From CATQHB01 sp965262595 (lineage in GTDB: Bacteria; Chloroflexota; Dehalococcoidia; Lucifugimonadales; UBA3495), in NCBI GenBank assembly GCA_965262595.1, contig OZ253548.1:1364001-1428000 (forward strand): a DNA stretch of 64,000 nt. The letters run 5' to 3'. Shown piece after piece: positions 1 to 8,425 of the stretch. Made by a program: the position numbers and the translations under genes. Each line of letters starts with the position of its first letter. The first letter of the stretch is position 1. Below the pieces are notes generated by a model. It had not been told where the DNA came from, ran no database searches, and was given only the letters and a program-made list of their open reading frames with translations.

Positions 1-218
1 TCCAGGCCTGCACCGGCTGGGCGGCGGAGTGCGTGGGGCTGGACCGGGACATCGGTACGGTTGCCCGGGGCAAGTACGCCGACCTGTTGGTAATTGATGG
101 CGACCCGCTCCGAAATATCGACACCCTCCGCCAGCCGGAGAGCATCAAACTGGTAATGAAGGGCGGCTCTACATACGTCGATAAGCTGCCGCAGCCGATA
201 CCCCAGGCGGTAGGATAG
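1..218 (+). CDS. Amidohydrolase family protein, C-terminal end (partial)
   Basis: The frame is open from base 3 and stops at TAG 216-218, so only about 71 C-terminal residues are present. The visible part contains GTVARGKYADLLVIDGDPL and then LVMKGG, which is the typical closing segment of metal-dependent amidohydrolases (imidazolonepropionase/dipeptidase-like group), where the chain returns to the small beta-sandwich domain. The metal-binding residues lie upstream of the window, so the substrate cannot be named. It is followed after 83 bases by trmD on the same strand. Confidence 0.8.
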   Translation, partial: QACTGWAAECVGLDRDIGTVARGKYADLLVIDGDPLRNIDTLRQPESIKLVMKGGSTYVDKLPQPIPQAVG

Positions 219-301
219 GTCTCGGCGATGTCTTATGACAACCGGCGGAGCCTTATTGGCAATGCCGCTCGATTAGGATAGTCAGTAGGATAGCCAGGAT
301 T

Positions 302-1102
302 ATGCGTTTTCACATCCTGACCCTTTTCCCGGAGGCTTTTGAGGGGCCGGTCAAGCACAGTATGCTGGGCCGGGCAATCCGGCGCGGCTTGTTGTCGGTG
401 CAGCTGACCGACATCCGCTCCTACTCCGGCGATGCCCACGGTACCGCCGACGATTATCAATTTGGCGGGGGTCACGGCATGGTGCTCAAGGCGGAGCCGA
501 TATTTGATGCCACAGAGGACGTGCTTGCCGCTTACCCGCCGGAAAGGAGCGCCGACATACCCATAATACTGCTCTCCCCCCAGGGCAGAATGCTGAACCA
601 GCAATTGGTCCTGGAACTGGCCCCGGCGCCGGGCCTGGTACTGATTTGCGGCCACTATGCCGGGGTTGACGAACGGGTCAGGCAGCGCCTGGTCACCCAC
701 GAAATCAGCATCGGCGACTATGTGTTGACCGGTGGAGAATTGGCGGCGATGGTATTGATTGACGCCGTTTCCCGGTTTGTGCCGGGCGTGGTCGGAGCCT
801 CCGAAAACGTGCAGGAGGACTCAATCACTTCCGGCCTGCTCCAACATCCCCTCTATACCCGTCCGGCGGAGTTCCGGGGCATGACGACGCCGGATGTTCT
901 GCTCTCCGGCAACCACGCTCAAATTGACCGCTGGCGTCGGCAGGAATCCCTCCGGCGCACTTGGTCCCAGCGTCCCGACCTGCTGGACTCCGCCGAGCTG
1001 ACCGCCGACGACCTGAAGTATCTGGCCGACTTGGGCTATCACCGCTCCGTTAGCGCCGGCTCCGCCGACCGGCACAACGGGCCATCCCAGGAAAACGGGT
1101 AA
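302..1102 (+). CDS. trmD: tRNA (guanine-37-N1)-methyltransferase TrmD
   Basis: SAM-dependent enzyme that methylates G37 next to the anticodon and prevents +1 frameshifting; cytosolic. The 266-residue length fits the family. Family hallmarks are visible: the N-terminal FHILTLFPEAF, the QFGGGHGMVLK segment (about residues 53-63), CGHYAGVDERV (116-126), and the SIGDYVLTGGELA trefoil-knot SAM loop (136-148). ENVQEDS (169-174) contains the family's catalytic Asp. The ATG at 302 begins directly at the conserved N-terminus. A thioesterase gene follows after only 5 bases, so the two are probably co-transcribed. The C-terminal ~20 residues are a non-conserved polar tail. Confidence 0.97.
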   Translation: MRFHILTLFPEAFEGPVKHSMLGRAIRRGLLSVQLTDIRSYSGDAHGTADDYQFGGGHGMVLKAEPIFDATEDVLAAYPPERSADIPIILLSPQGRMLNQQLVLELAPAPGLVLICGHYAGVDERVRQRLVTHEISIGDYVLTGGELAAMVLIDAVSRFVPGVVGASENVQEDSITSGLLQHPLYTRPAEFRGMTTPDVLLSGNHAQIDRWRRQESLRRTWSQRPDLLDSAELTADDLKYLADLGYHRSVSAGSADRHNGPSQENG

Positions 1103-1107
1103 GTTTC

Positions 1108-1620
1108 GTGCCCAAATCCGAGTTCAAGTTCTCCACGCCGGTTCGGGTGCGCTGGATGGAGTGCGACGCCCAGGGCATTGTGTTTAACGGCGCTTATTTA
1201 GGATACCTGGAAATAGCCCAGGCCGAGTATTTCCGCAACTTGGGGTTTAGCATTTACCGCATTGCGCAGCGGGGCTATTTTGATAGCGCAGTGGTGAAGG
1301 CAGACCTGGAGTTCAAGGCCCCGGCCCGGGTCGATGAGTTGCTGCAACTGCACGCCAGGGTCGCGCGCATCGGCAATACCAGCTTGACCTTGAAGGTGGA
1401 GATTTACCCGGCAAGCGCTGCCGCTGACCCCCTCTCGTCCGACCCAAACTCGGACCGGCCTTTAACCATTATCGAGGCGGTTTACGTCGGCTTCTACCCC
1501 GAGTCCGGCACTACCCGGCCGGTGCCCGCAGAAATTCGGGCCTTGGTTGACCACTTCGAGGCAACCGGCGCGGTTCTGCCCCTCTCCCAGTTCCCCGAAT
1601 TGGCAGCCGCCGCCAGCTAA
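1108..1620 (+). CDS. YbgC/4-hydroxybenzoyl-CoA thioesterase-family acyl-CoA thioesterase
   Basis: Hot-dog fold thioesterase of 170 residues that would hydrolyse an acyl-CoA or acyl-ACP. The N-terminal VRWMECDAQGIVFNGAY matches the family signature, with Asp20 as the catalytic acid, followed by a YLEIAQAEYFR helix. The start is GTG at 1108, five bases after the trmD stop. There is no signal peptide. The central strands (FKAPARVDELLQL, then TSLTLKVEIY) follow the usual hot-dog order. The substrate is not evident from sequence. The C-terminal 35 residues are a variable extension. Confidence 0.85.
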   Translation: MPKSEFKFSTPVRVRWMECDAQGIVFNGAYLGYLEIAQAEYFRNLGFSIYRIAQRGYFDSAVVKADLEFKAPARVDELLQLHARVARIGNTSLTLKVEIYPASAAADPLSSDPNSDRPLTIIEAVYVGFYPESGTTRPVPAEIRALVDHFEATGAVLPLSQFPELAAAAS

Positions 1621-1660
1621 GGAACCTCTCAATAAGTAGGTGAACGGGTTGCCCGCCCTA

Positions 1661-1732
1661 CCCGTCGTTCCTGCGAAAGCAGGAACCTCTGTCCGCAGCG
1701 TTTTACGTTCCTGCCTTCGCAGGAACGACGGG
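1661..1732. repeat. 26-bp inverted repeat, REP-like intergenic hairpin
   Basis: Arms 1661-1686 and 1707-1732 are inverted copies with one mismatch in 26 bases, separated by 20 bases. Each arm contains its own smaller palindrome, GTTCCTGC facing GCAGGAAC, so the DNA or RNA can fold two ways. It lies between the thioesterase gene and the convergent speE. A short reading frame through it (VPAKAGT-type peptide) is a by-product of the repeat, not a gene. The rest of the spacer, 1733-2013, holds nothing I recognise. Confidence 0.8.
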
Positions 1733-2013
1733 GTGAAGGCGCTGGCGTTTTATGACTTACTCAGAGTATCCCTAAGCCCCACGGTTGTCCTCAGTTCAAT
1801 ACCCACAAAAAGTCGCCATCAAGCGGCATGACGTTCGGCAGGGCAATACGCCAGCGACTATAAAATAGGTCGGGCACACTTTGATTCGGGAAAGACCCGG
1901 GGTGCGGCCCGGCAAGTATCACCGGCAGGGCGGGCCCGATTGAAGGCGCCATTGGAGTAAGCAAAGAAGAGAAGCAGACCGGGGCCGGGCGCTAACCGTT
2001 GATCCTTAGCACA

Positions 2014-2931
2014 TCAGGTCATAAAAACCGGGCTGTCATCCCGGTTAATGCGGGTTTCTTCCGCGACGCTGCGGCGGATGAACTTGGGCAGGTTGAACAT
2101 ACTGAGGTGGCTTTCCCCGTCGTAGAAGTCCAGCTTACGGCCCAATCGTTCCGGCACCAGCCGGTTCACCTGGTCGGCGCTCAACTTGGGCAGTTCGGAA
2201 TCAGAGGCCAGCGAAAAACCCCAAAGGGTCTGGAAAGCCGGTATGTGAACCTGGTACAGGCCGGTGTCGGCAAAAATTGAGGACAGGGTTCGGTAGATAG
2301 TAGTGAAGCACTCCTGGTGGCTAATCAACCCGGCCGGGCCGGACTGGGTGACCAGGATTCCGCCGGGTTTCAGCCGGGACTTGACGACGTTGTAATATTC
2401 CTGCGTGTAGAGCAGGTAGGCGGTGCCGCCTTCCATTGGGTCAACCAGGTCCATTATCATCACGTCGAATTGCTCGTCGGTTCGTTCCAGGTAGCCCCGA
2501 GCATCCTGGTGTAATAAGGTGACCCGAGGGTCGTCAAAACTCCCCTGATGATGCTGGGGCAAGTAGCGGCGGCATAATTCGACCACTTCCTGGTCCAGGT
2601 CAATCATTACTACCCGTTCCACCGATTTATGGGAGAGAGCCTCCCGCAGCGTTCCGCCTTCACCGCCGCCACCGATGAAAACGCTGACCGGATTGGGATG
2701 CATCAACATCGCCGGCTGCACCAGGGCCTGATGGTAAATATGCTCGTCCCGCTCGGTGGACTGGGTCTTGCCGTCCAGTACCAGACTGCGGCCAAAGGAC
2801 CCGGATTCCAGCACCTCAACGTGCTGATAGGCGGTCCTGCCGGAAAACAGGACTTGCTGTACCCGGAGCATCACCGCCAAGTCGGGATAGACGGTTTCCA
2901 GAAGCCACTTACCGGATATATCGTCGGCCAT
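2014..2931 (-). CDS. speE: Spermidine synthase (polyamine aminopropyltransferase)
   Basis: Transfers aminopropyl from decarboxylated SAM to putrescine or a similar amine. The 305-residue protein has an N-terminal beta-sheet region, DGKTQSTERDEHIYHQ (53-68) for amine/dcSAM binding, the nucleotide loop GGGGEGGTLRE (87-97), the MIDLD acidic strand end (109-113), and DLVDP (161-165) with the catalytic Asp gatekeeper. It is slightly longer than bacterial SpeE because of a C-terminal extension. It lies 19 bases downstream of speD on the same strand, so the dcSAM-forming and dcSAM-using steps form one operon driven from the promoter at 3385-3413. Confidence 0.95.
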   Translation of the reverse strand: MADDISGKWLLETVYPDLAVMLRVQQVLFSGRTAYQHVEVLESGSFGRSLVLDGKTQSTERDEHIYHQALVQPAMLMHPNPVSVFIGGGGEGGTLREALSHKSVERVVMIDLDQEVVELCRRYLPQHHQGSFDDPRVTLLHQDARGYLERTDEQFDVMIMDLVDPMEGGTAYLLYTQEYYNVVKSRLKPGGILVTQSGPAGLISHQECFTTIYRTLSSIFADTGLYQVHIPAFQTLWGFSLASDSELPKLSADQVNRLVPERLGRKLDFYDGESHLSMFNLPKFIRRSVAEETRINRDDSPVFMT

Positions 2932-2950
2932 TTCTACCGCAACCTTCCGG

Positions 2951-3316
2951 TCATATAACCGCCGGCTGGGAAAGCAGGCCGCGACGGATTTCAGTCAGCT
3001 CCGGGTCATTGGATTCAAACAAGTCGATCAAAACTGCAGCGGCATCCTGCGGCCGAAAGGTTGAGCCACAGGTAAAGATATCGGCGGCAGCGTAACAGTG
3101 TTCCGGCCAGGTATGAATAGATATATGGGATTCGGCAATCGCTAAAATGCCGGTTACCCCTTGGGGAGTGAATTGATGAAAAGATTCGCCGACAATATGC
3201 GCCCCCACACCTTCAGCGGCGCGGATCAACGCATTTCGAACATAGTCAAGATTGTCAAGAAGCTCTGGGTTACACTCCTTGAGTTCCAATAAAAGGTGCA
3301 GACCTAGTACATTCAA
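2951..3316 (-). CDS. speD: S-adenosylmethionine decarboxylase proenzyme (class 1B, SpeD/SpeH)
   Basis: Makes decarboxylated SAM for the adjacent spermidine synthase. The 121-residue single-chain proenzyme has the self-cleavage motif AESHISIHTWPE (61-72): Ser63 would become the pyruvoyl group and His68 assists processing. FTCGS (81-85) supplies the catalytic Cys83. The start is a TTG (3314-3316) preceded eight bases upstream by GGAGGG, a good ribosome-binding site. It is first in the speD-speE operon and divergent from the PHP gene at 3625. Confidence 0.95.
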   Translation of the reverse strand: MNVLGLHLLLELKECNPELLDNLDYVRNALIRAAEGVGAHIVGESFHQFTPQGVTGILAIAESHISIHTWPEHCYAAADIFTCGSTFRPQDAAAVLIDLFESNDPELTEIRRGLLSQPAVI

Positions 3317-3384
3317 TCACCTGCCCTCCTCATAATTGTCGGGGTTCTCCCCTGAATGCGATCCAACGAAACGTGCGAATATGG

Positions 3385-3413
3385 ATTTTATATTTAATTG
3401 CCGGCGTAATCAA
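3385..3413 (-). promoter_or_regulatory. Sigma-70-type promoter of speD-speE
   Basis: On the minus strand TTGATT (3413-3408) and TAAAAT (3390-3385) are separated by exactly 17 bp. Transcription would start near 3378, giving a leader of about 60 nt before the speD TTG start. The surrounding stretch is distinctly AT-rich. The 308-base spacer 3317-3624 between speD and the divergent PHP gene holds this promoter and the PHP promoter; I see nothing else in it. Confidence 0.65.
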
Positions 3414-3586
3414 TACCTTTTTCAACTATTGTCACAATTATCATTGAAACCGCCGATAAAATTGAACCCGCCCCAAGCCGGAGGGAGTGATTTTCCCGCA
3501 GGCGGACGCATACTTGCTGACAACCGGAGCGAACCGCCAATCGGCCTTTTTCATGAGCATACACCGGAGGCAATGACCGGAAAGCA

Positions 3587-3615
3587 TTGACTATAAGGGT
3601 TGGCCCGCATACAAT
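3587..3615 (+). promoter_or_regulatory. Near-consensus promoter giving a leaderless PHP mRNA
   Basis: TTGACT (3587-3592), a 17-bp spacer and TACAAT (3610-3615) match the sigma-70 consensus at 5/6 positions each. The ATG of the PHP gene is at 3625, only nine bases beyond the -10 box, so the expected transcription start (about 3622) leaves no room for a Shine-Dalgarno. None is present. Confidence 0.7.
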
Positions 3616-3624
3616 CGGGGCCAA

Positions 3625-4323
3625 ATGGCTCGCATATTTGATCTACACATCCACACCACCAAGGGAAGCGCCGATAGCAACCTCTCCCCGGAAGACCTGA
3701 TTTTGGAAGCGGAACGGTTGGGGCTGCGGGGATTATGCATTACCGAACACAGCGGCCCCTGGGACCGCCACGAGTTTGAACGGTTCGCCAGCCGCCACAA
3801 CGTAGTCCTGGTTCGGGCGATGGAAGCCGATACCGATATGGGCCATATGCTGGCATTCGGTTTGGATAGGTACCAATCCGGGTTCCATCGGGCGGCGGAA
3901 CTTTGCCGGGCGGCCCAGGCCGACGGCGGATTTGTGGTCAGCGCCCATCCCTTCCGGGGGGTGCTCGGCAAGCATATGCGGGAACGCCCTTACCTTTACC
4001 GCTCCTTGCCCGATGAGCCGCTGCCCATCATTCCCGAGGATGCTTTGGACCATCCGGTGTTCAAGTTGGCCAATGCCATTGAGGTGGTCAACGGCGGCAC
4101 GGCGGACGAGGAAAACGACTTCGCCTTGGAAGTAGCCACCCGGCTGAGAATGCCGGTCACCGGGGGCAGTGACGCCCATTCCACCCACGGCCTGGGCCGT
4201 TACGTCACCGCTTTCGAGGACGAAATTCAAAACGAGGCGGAGTTCCTGAACGCTTTACGCTCCGGCAAGTATTTTCCGGCGGAAGGTCTGCGCTCCGGGC
4301 AACTTCGGCCCTATACGCCATAG
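3625..4323 (+). CDS. PHP-domain metal-dependent phosphoesterase
   Basis: A 232-residue protein covering a complete PHP fold, likely a phosphoesterase or nuclease/nucleoside phosphatase; the substrate is not known. Metal ligands are visible: DLHIH (6-10), the TEHSGP segment (Glu41-His42), a central SAHPFRG, and GGSDAHSTHGLG near residues 184-195. It has no attached polymerase or HisK-specific region, so it is not DNA polymerase X/III or clearly histidinol phosphatase. It is transcribed from a strong promoter immediately upstream, apparently without a leader. Confidence 0.85.
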   Translation: MARIFDLHIHTTKGSADSNLSPEDLILEAERLGLRGLCITEHSGPWDRHEFERFASRHNVVLVRAMEADTDMGHMLAFGLDRYQSGFHRAAELCRAAQADGGFVVSAHPFRGVLGKHMRERPYLYRSLPDEPLPIIPEDALDHPVFKLANAIEVVNGGTADEENDFALEVATRLRMPVTGGSDAHSTHGLGRYVTAFEDEIQNEAEFLNALRSGKYFPAEGLRSGQLRPYTP

Positions 4324-4520
4324 GACCACGCTCAAGAACGCGGCCCAGTAGCGGCCCAGTTACGCCCCGTTGCTGTCACTGCGATTGCCTGGCGCAACAT
4401 CCTAAACCGGTCTATAGTTAACAAATGGGCCGATTGCAACGGGCCGATAACCCCGGGCAGGCTCCGCCGGTTCCGCCGACCAAGATTTTACCCACAAGTA
4501 CTACAGAAAGGTTTGCTGCA

Positions 4521-7457
4521 ATGTCCCTCGGTCAACAACCCTTGGCAATCCCCTCCCTGAATCAGAGTTACATTTCCCTTGATTTGGAAACCACCGGGCT
4601 GGATGCCGACCGGGACAAAATCATACAAATAGGGGCGGTGAAGTTTCAGGGAGACCAGGTCCTTGGCACTTTTAACACCTTCGTTAACCCCGGCCGCGCC
4701 ATTCCCGACTTCGTGCAGCGGCTTACCGGCATCCGGCCCGAACAAGTTGAGCGGGCGCCATTCTTCTCCTCGGTCAGCTACGATTTGGAAACGTTCCTCG
4801 AAGGCCTGCCCATCATCGGGCACAATATTTCCTTTGACCTGCGCTTCCTGGATACTCACGGGCTGAAACTGGTTAACCCCAGCTACGACACCTGGGACCT
4901 GGCGTCTTTTCTGTTGCCCCGAACCAACGAATACAACCTTGCCTACCTGGCCAAACACTTCGGAATACCCCACCCGAATGCCCACCAGGCATTGAACGAT
5001 GCCGAGGCCGCGCGCCAGCTTTTCCTGAACTTGTTGCGACAAGCGGCGGAGCTGGAACCGGGCCTGCTGGCCTATACCCGAAACCTGGCCGCCCGCAGCA
5101 ACTGGGGTGTTGCCAATCTGCTTTCCGGGCTGGAATCCGGGCTGGAATCCGGGCTGGAATCCGGGAACGTCGCGGAGAGCGAAGGAAACGGCAGCCGCTC
5201 CGTCTTTGGGTTGACCGGTCTTGACGTGAGCAGCCTGGCCGCCCGGCTGGGCCGCCCGGAACGGCGCCGCTACGACAGCAGCCTTACCCACCTCGACGAA
5301 GCCAAGATTACCGGGTTGATGGGTCCCGACGGCCCTTTCGCCCAGGCTTTTGAGGGATTTGAGCAACGCACCGAACAAACCGAAATGCTGGCGGCGGTGG
5401 CCAAAGCTATCTACCAGGACCGAAACCTGATAGTTGAGGGCGGCACCGGCGTGGGAAAATCTATGGCCTACCTGCTCCCGGCGGCTCTCTTTGCCGCATC
5501 CAGGGGTCAACGGGTCGTAATTTCCACCAACACCATCAATCTCCAGGAACAGTTGATCCGCAAGGACATTCCCACGCTGATTGAGATTCTGGAAGGGGCC
5601 GGAGTGGTTGACCGCGGCTTGATTAAAGCCACGCTGCTGAAGGGGCGCACCAACTATTTGTGCCTGCACCGCTGGAATTACCTGGCCCGCAGCGAAAACA
5701 CGACGGTGGACGATGCCCGTCTGCTAAGCAAGACGGCGGTCTGGCTCCAGGATACGGTGGAGGGAGACCGGGCCGAGATAAATCTCTCGGGAAGGGACGC
5801 TTTTTCCTGGTATAAAGTCTCCGCCGGGGAGAAGGGTTGGTGCCCCGGCTTGCGGAACAACGGTCCCTGCTTCCTGCGCAGCGCCCGGGACCGGGCCGAC
5901 GAGGCGCATATTATAGTCGTCAACCACGCCCTGCTAATGTCGGACCTGATACGGGGCGGCGGCATTATCCCCGATTACAAGTACCTGATTATCGACGAGG
6001 CCCATAATCTGGAAGACGAGGCCACGCGTCAGTTCGGTTTCCAGGTATCCCCGGAGCGGCTGGGCGAGGAAACCGATTTGCAGAACCGCCTAACTCACCA
6101 GGTGCGGTTGACTTTGAGCGGCGAAGGCTTGGCTTCCCAATTGCGCCAGGACGGGGAGCGGTTTATCGGCGAAGTAGAGGGGCTGCTGCCTCGCATTCAG
6201 GAAAACTGGACCGCTTTATGGGCGGCGGCGGAGCTATTCTTTAATGCCCAGCGCAGCGACGGCGATGACTTTCTGATAACCCCTTCGGCGCGCGGCCAAC
6301 GAAGCTGGGCCGACCTTACCCAAGCCTGGGAAAACGTGGACGTCAGCCTGAACCGGACCATCAGCAGCCTGTCAAATTTGCAGCGTTTCCTGGAAAACGA
6401 CTCCGTAGCCGGAGCCGACCCTTCTACTCCCGGCGCCAATTCCGGCGCCAATTCAGACGCCAAGGACTCCGCTGGCGCCAGGGATTTGCCGGCGCTGGCG
6501 ATGGAGTCCGGCAATATCCAGAGTAATCTGGAGCAATTGCGTGAGCAACTCTCGGCCATTGTGAGCACTTCCGACCCGGAAAACATCCACTGGATGCGGC
6601 GCGACCAGCATAAAGGCGAGATAACCCTGCATTCGGCTCCTCTGGAAGTGGGTCCGTTGCTGGCCGAAAAGCTGTTTTCCAAGAAAGACAGCGTCGTCCT
6701 GACCAGCGCCACCCTCAGCGCGCAGAACACCTTCGAATATCTGCGAAAGCGGATTGGAATACCCGAAGACAGTGACGAACTGCTGGTGGGATCACCCTTC
6801 GATTACCGAAAAGCCGCCTTGCTAATGATTCCTGAGGATATGCCTCAGCCGCAAACCGAAGGCTATGTGGAGGCCATGTCCCGGGTGCTGATTGACCTGG
6901 GACAAGCCATGTCCGGAAGGACGATGGCCCTGTTCACCTCCTACTCCGCCCTGCGCAACGTTAGCAACCGCATTCGTTCCCGCCTGATGACCGAGGGTAT
7001 AGAGGTGTTGGCCCAGAGTATTGACGGCTCTCCGAATCAGCTGGTCCGCCGCTTCATTGAAAATCCCCGAAGCGTACTGTTGGGAACCAGCAGCTTCTGG
7101 GAAGGGGTGGACTTCCCCAGCGGTGTCCTTAAAGCCCTGGTGCTCACCCGGCTGCCTTTCCAGGTGCCCACCGATCCGGTAATAAAAGCCCGCTCCGACC
7201 AGTATTCAGACTCCTTCAACGAATACTCCATCCCCCAGGCGGTGCTGCGATTTCGCCAGGGCATCGGCCGGCTAATCCGCAATAAAGGGGACAGTGGAGC
7301 CATTGTGGTGCTGGACCGGCGCATTACCGGCCGCAATTACGGCCAGGCATTCCTGCAGTCCATTCCTCCCTGCACGCTCCAGCCCAGCAACCTGTCCAAC
7401 GTTGGCGCGCTGGCGGCGCAATGGGTAAACGAGGCTGACCGTGGAACTGGCCGTTGA
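4521..7457 (+). CDS. dinG: DnaQ-like exonuclease fused to DinG-type helicase
   Basis: About 978 residues: an N-terminal DEDD 3'-5' exonuclease (SLDLETTGLD at about 19-28, then IGHNISFDLRFL and HQALNDAEAA) followed by an XPD/DinG superfamily 2 helicase. Walker A (GGTGVGKS) is near residue 308 and the DEAH box (IIDEAHNLED) near 490; the C-terminal motif VI is RFRQGIGRLIR. The cysteines of the Fe-S region are incomplete: I count three (NYLC, GWCPG, GPCF) instead of four, so cluster binding is doubtful. The start is ATG 4521 with AGAAAGG upstream; an in-frame ATG at 4425 would add 32 poorly conserved residues. Linkers contain 12-bp tandem repeats (5124-5165 and 6432-6467). The stop overlaps the next gene by 17 bases. 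Confidence 0.92.
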   Translation: MSLGQQPLAIPSLNQSYISLDLETTGLDADRDKIIQIGAVKFQGDQVLGTFNTFVNPGRAIPDFVQRLTGIRPEQVERAPFFSSVSYDLETFLEGLPIIGHNISFDLRFLDTHGLKLVNPSYDTWDLASFLLPRTNEYNLAYLAKHFGIPHPNAHQALNDAEAARQLFLNLLRQAAELEPGLLAYTRNLAARSNWGVANLLSGLESGLESGLESGNVAESEGNGSRSVFGLTGLDVSSLAARLGRPERRRYDSSLTHLDEAKITGLMGPDGPFAQAFEGFEQRTEQTEMLAAVAKAIYQDRNLIVEGGTGVGKSMAYLLPAALFAASRGQRVVISTNTINLQEQLIRKDIPTLIEILEGAGVVDRGLIKATLLKGRTNYLCLHRWNYLARSENTTVDDARLLSKTAVWLQDTVEGDRAEINLSGRDAFSWYKVSAGEKGWCPGLRNNGPCFLRSARDRADEAHIIVVNHALLMSDLIRGGGIIPDYKYLIIDEAHNLEDEATRQFGFQVSPERLGEETDLQNRLTHQVRLTLSGEGLASQLRQDGERFIGEVEGLLPRIQENWTALWAAAELFFNAQRSDGDDFLITPSARGQRSWADLTQAWENVDVSLNRTISSLSNLQRFLENDSVAGADPSTPGANSGANSDAKDSAGARDLPALAMESGNIQSNLEQLREQLSAIVSTSDPENIHWMRRDQHKGEITLHSAPLEVGPLLAEKLFSKKDSVVLTSATLSAQNTFEYLRKRIGIPEDSDELLVGSPFDYRKAALLMIPEDMPQPQTEGYVEAMSRVLIDLGQAMSGRTMALFTSYSALRNVSNRIRSRLMTEGIEVLAQSIDGSPNQLVRRFIENPRSVLLGTSSFWEGVDFPSGVLKALVLTRLPFQVPTDPVIKARSDQYSDSFNEYSIPQAVLRFRQGIGRLIRNKGDSGAIVVLDRRITGRNYGQAFLQSIPPCTLQPSNLSNVGALAAQWVNEADRGTGR
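5124..5165 (+). repeat. In-frame 12-bp tandem repeat in dinG (3.5 copies)
   Basis: The unit TCCGGGCTGGAA occurs at 5124, 5136 and 5148, with a further half unit at 5160-5165. It encodes SGLE repeats in the linker between the exonuclease and helicase domains. Copies are identical, which implies recent expansion. Confidence 0.95.
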
Positions 7458-8298
7458 CCGCCCCCTGGACCTGCAAGCCAACCTGATGGGGGGCCAAGCC
7501 CACCGCTGGCGGCAGGAAGAAAGTTCGGGTGCGACTTGGTACTCCGGGGTGGTAAGAGGCAACTTCATCAAGGTCCGGCAGACCAGTCCTTTCCGGTTGG
7601 AGTTCTTCAGCGCCCCCTGGCCGGAAACATTGGTAATACCCCTGCTGCAAAGCTATTTCCGGCTGGACGACGACCTGGACGCGATCCACGCCGAAATCTG
7701 CCGCGACCGGCGGGTTGCGGAGGTAGTAAAACGCTACCCAGGGTTGCGGATACTGCGCCAGGAACCCTGGGAGTGCCTGGTGGCCTACATCTGTTCCGCC
7801 AACTCCAACATCAAGCGCATTCATCAGGTCCTGGAAAATATAGCCGTCAGTTTCGGCGAACCAATTGAATTGGACGGCGACGTACGCCACTCTTTCCCTA
7901 CCCCGGCCCAGTTGGTGGAGGCGGGAGATGCCGGACTGCGGAGCCTGGGGCTGGGCTTTCGCGCGCCCTATGTTGACCAAGCCACCCGGGAAGTCTTGGA
8001 GGGTTCACTGAACCTGGAGGCCCTGGAGCGGCTGCCCTACGCCGCAGCAAAAGAGCGGCTGATGGAATGCACCGGCATCGGCCCGAAGATTGCCGACTGC
8101 ATCGCCGTCTTCTCCCTGGACAAGCTAGAAGCCTTCCCCATTGACGTGTGGGTGCGCCGTGCCTTGGGAGAGTGGTATTTCCCCGGGGAAAAGACGCCCC
8201 CGGACCGGGAGCTGCTGGCCTGGGCGCAGGCTTATTTTGGCCGATATGCCGGCTACGCCCAACAGTACCTGTTCCACGGGCGCCGGCTGGAAAAGTGA
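7441..8298 (+). CDS. OGG1-family 8-oxoguanine DNA glycosylase/AP lyase
   Basis: A HhH-GPD base-excision enzyme of 285 residues, expected to remove 8-oxoguanine from DNA. The N-terminal part resembles the OGG N-domain (QAHRWRQ, then VVRGNFIKV). The helix-hairpin-helix CTGIGPKIADCIAVF contains the Schiff-base Lys216, and FPIDVWVRR contains the catalytic Asp235, the residue pair that defines bifunctional OGG1-type enzymes. The GTG start at 7441 lies inside the 3' end of dinG, so the two are translationally coupled and form a DNA repair pair. AlkA-like activity is a less likely alternative because of the Lys. Confidence 0.88.
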   Translation: MELAVDRPLDLQANLMGGQAHRWRQEESSGATWYSGVVRGNFIKVRQTSPFRLEFFSAPWPETLVIPLLQSYFRLDDDLDAIHAEICRDRRVAEVVKRYPGLRILRQEPWECLVAYICSANSNIKRIHQVLENIAVSFGEPIELDGDVRHSFPTPAQLVEAGDAGLRSLGLGFRAPYVDQATREVLEGSLNLEALERLPYAAAKERLMECTGIGPKIADCIAVFSLDKLEAFPIDVWVRRALGEWYFPGEKTPPDRELLAWAQAYFGRYAGYAQQYLFHGRRLEK

Positions 8299-8425
8299 AT
8301 CGCTCCCGCCTAAAAACTTGGTACACCCGGAATCGTCCCCAATTAAACGGCGAAACGGCCCCCCCTTGCCGCCCCCGGAACAAATGCATTTGATACTGTC
8401 TGCCACGGCGCGGCAACCCGAAATA

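Noticed and set aside
1640..1831. 63-residue ORF after the thioesterase gene
   Set aside because: It is read straight through the inverted repeat at 1661-1732 and has no ribosome site; the peptide is a repeat by-product.
4413..4424. Leaderless promoter TATAGT for dinG at 4425
   Set aside because: The -10 box is fair but no -35 box is present at any reasonable spacing, and ATG 4521 has a good Shine-Dalgarno at the conserved N-terminus.
4488..5669. Long antisense ORF over dinG (393 codons)
   Set aside because: It is a high-GC shadow of the well-supported dinG frame with Gln/Gly/Val-rich, domainless translation.
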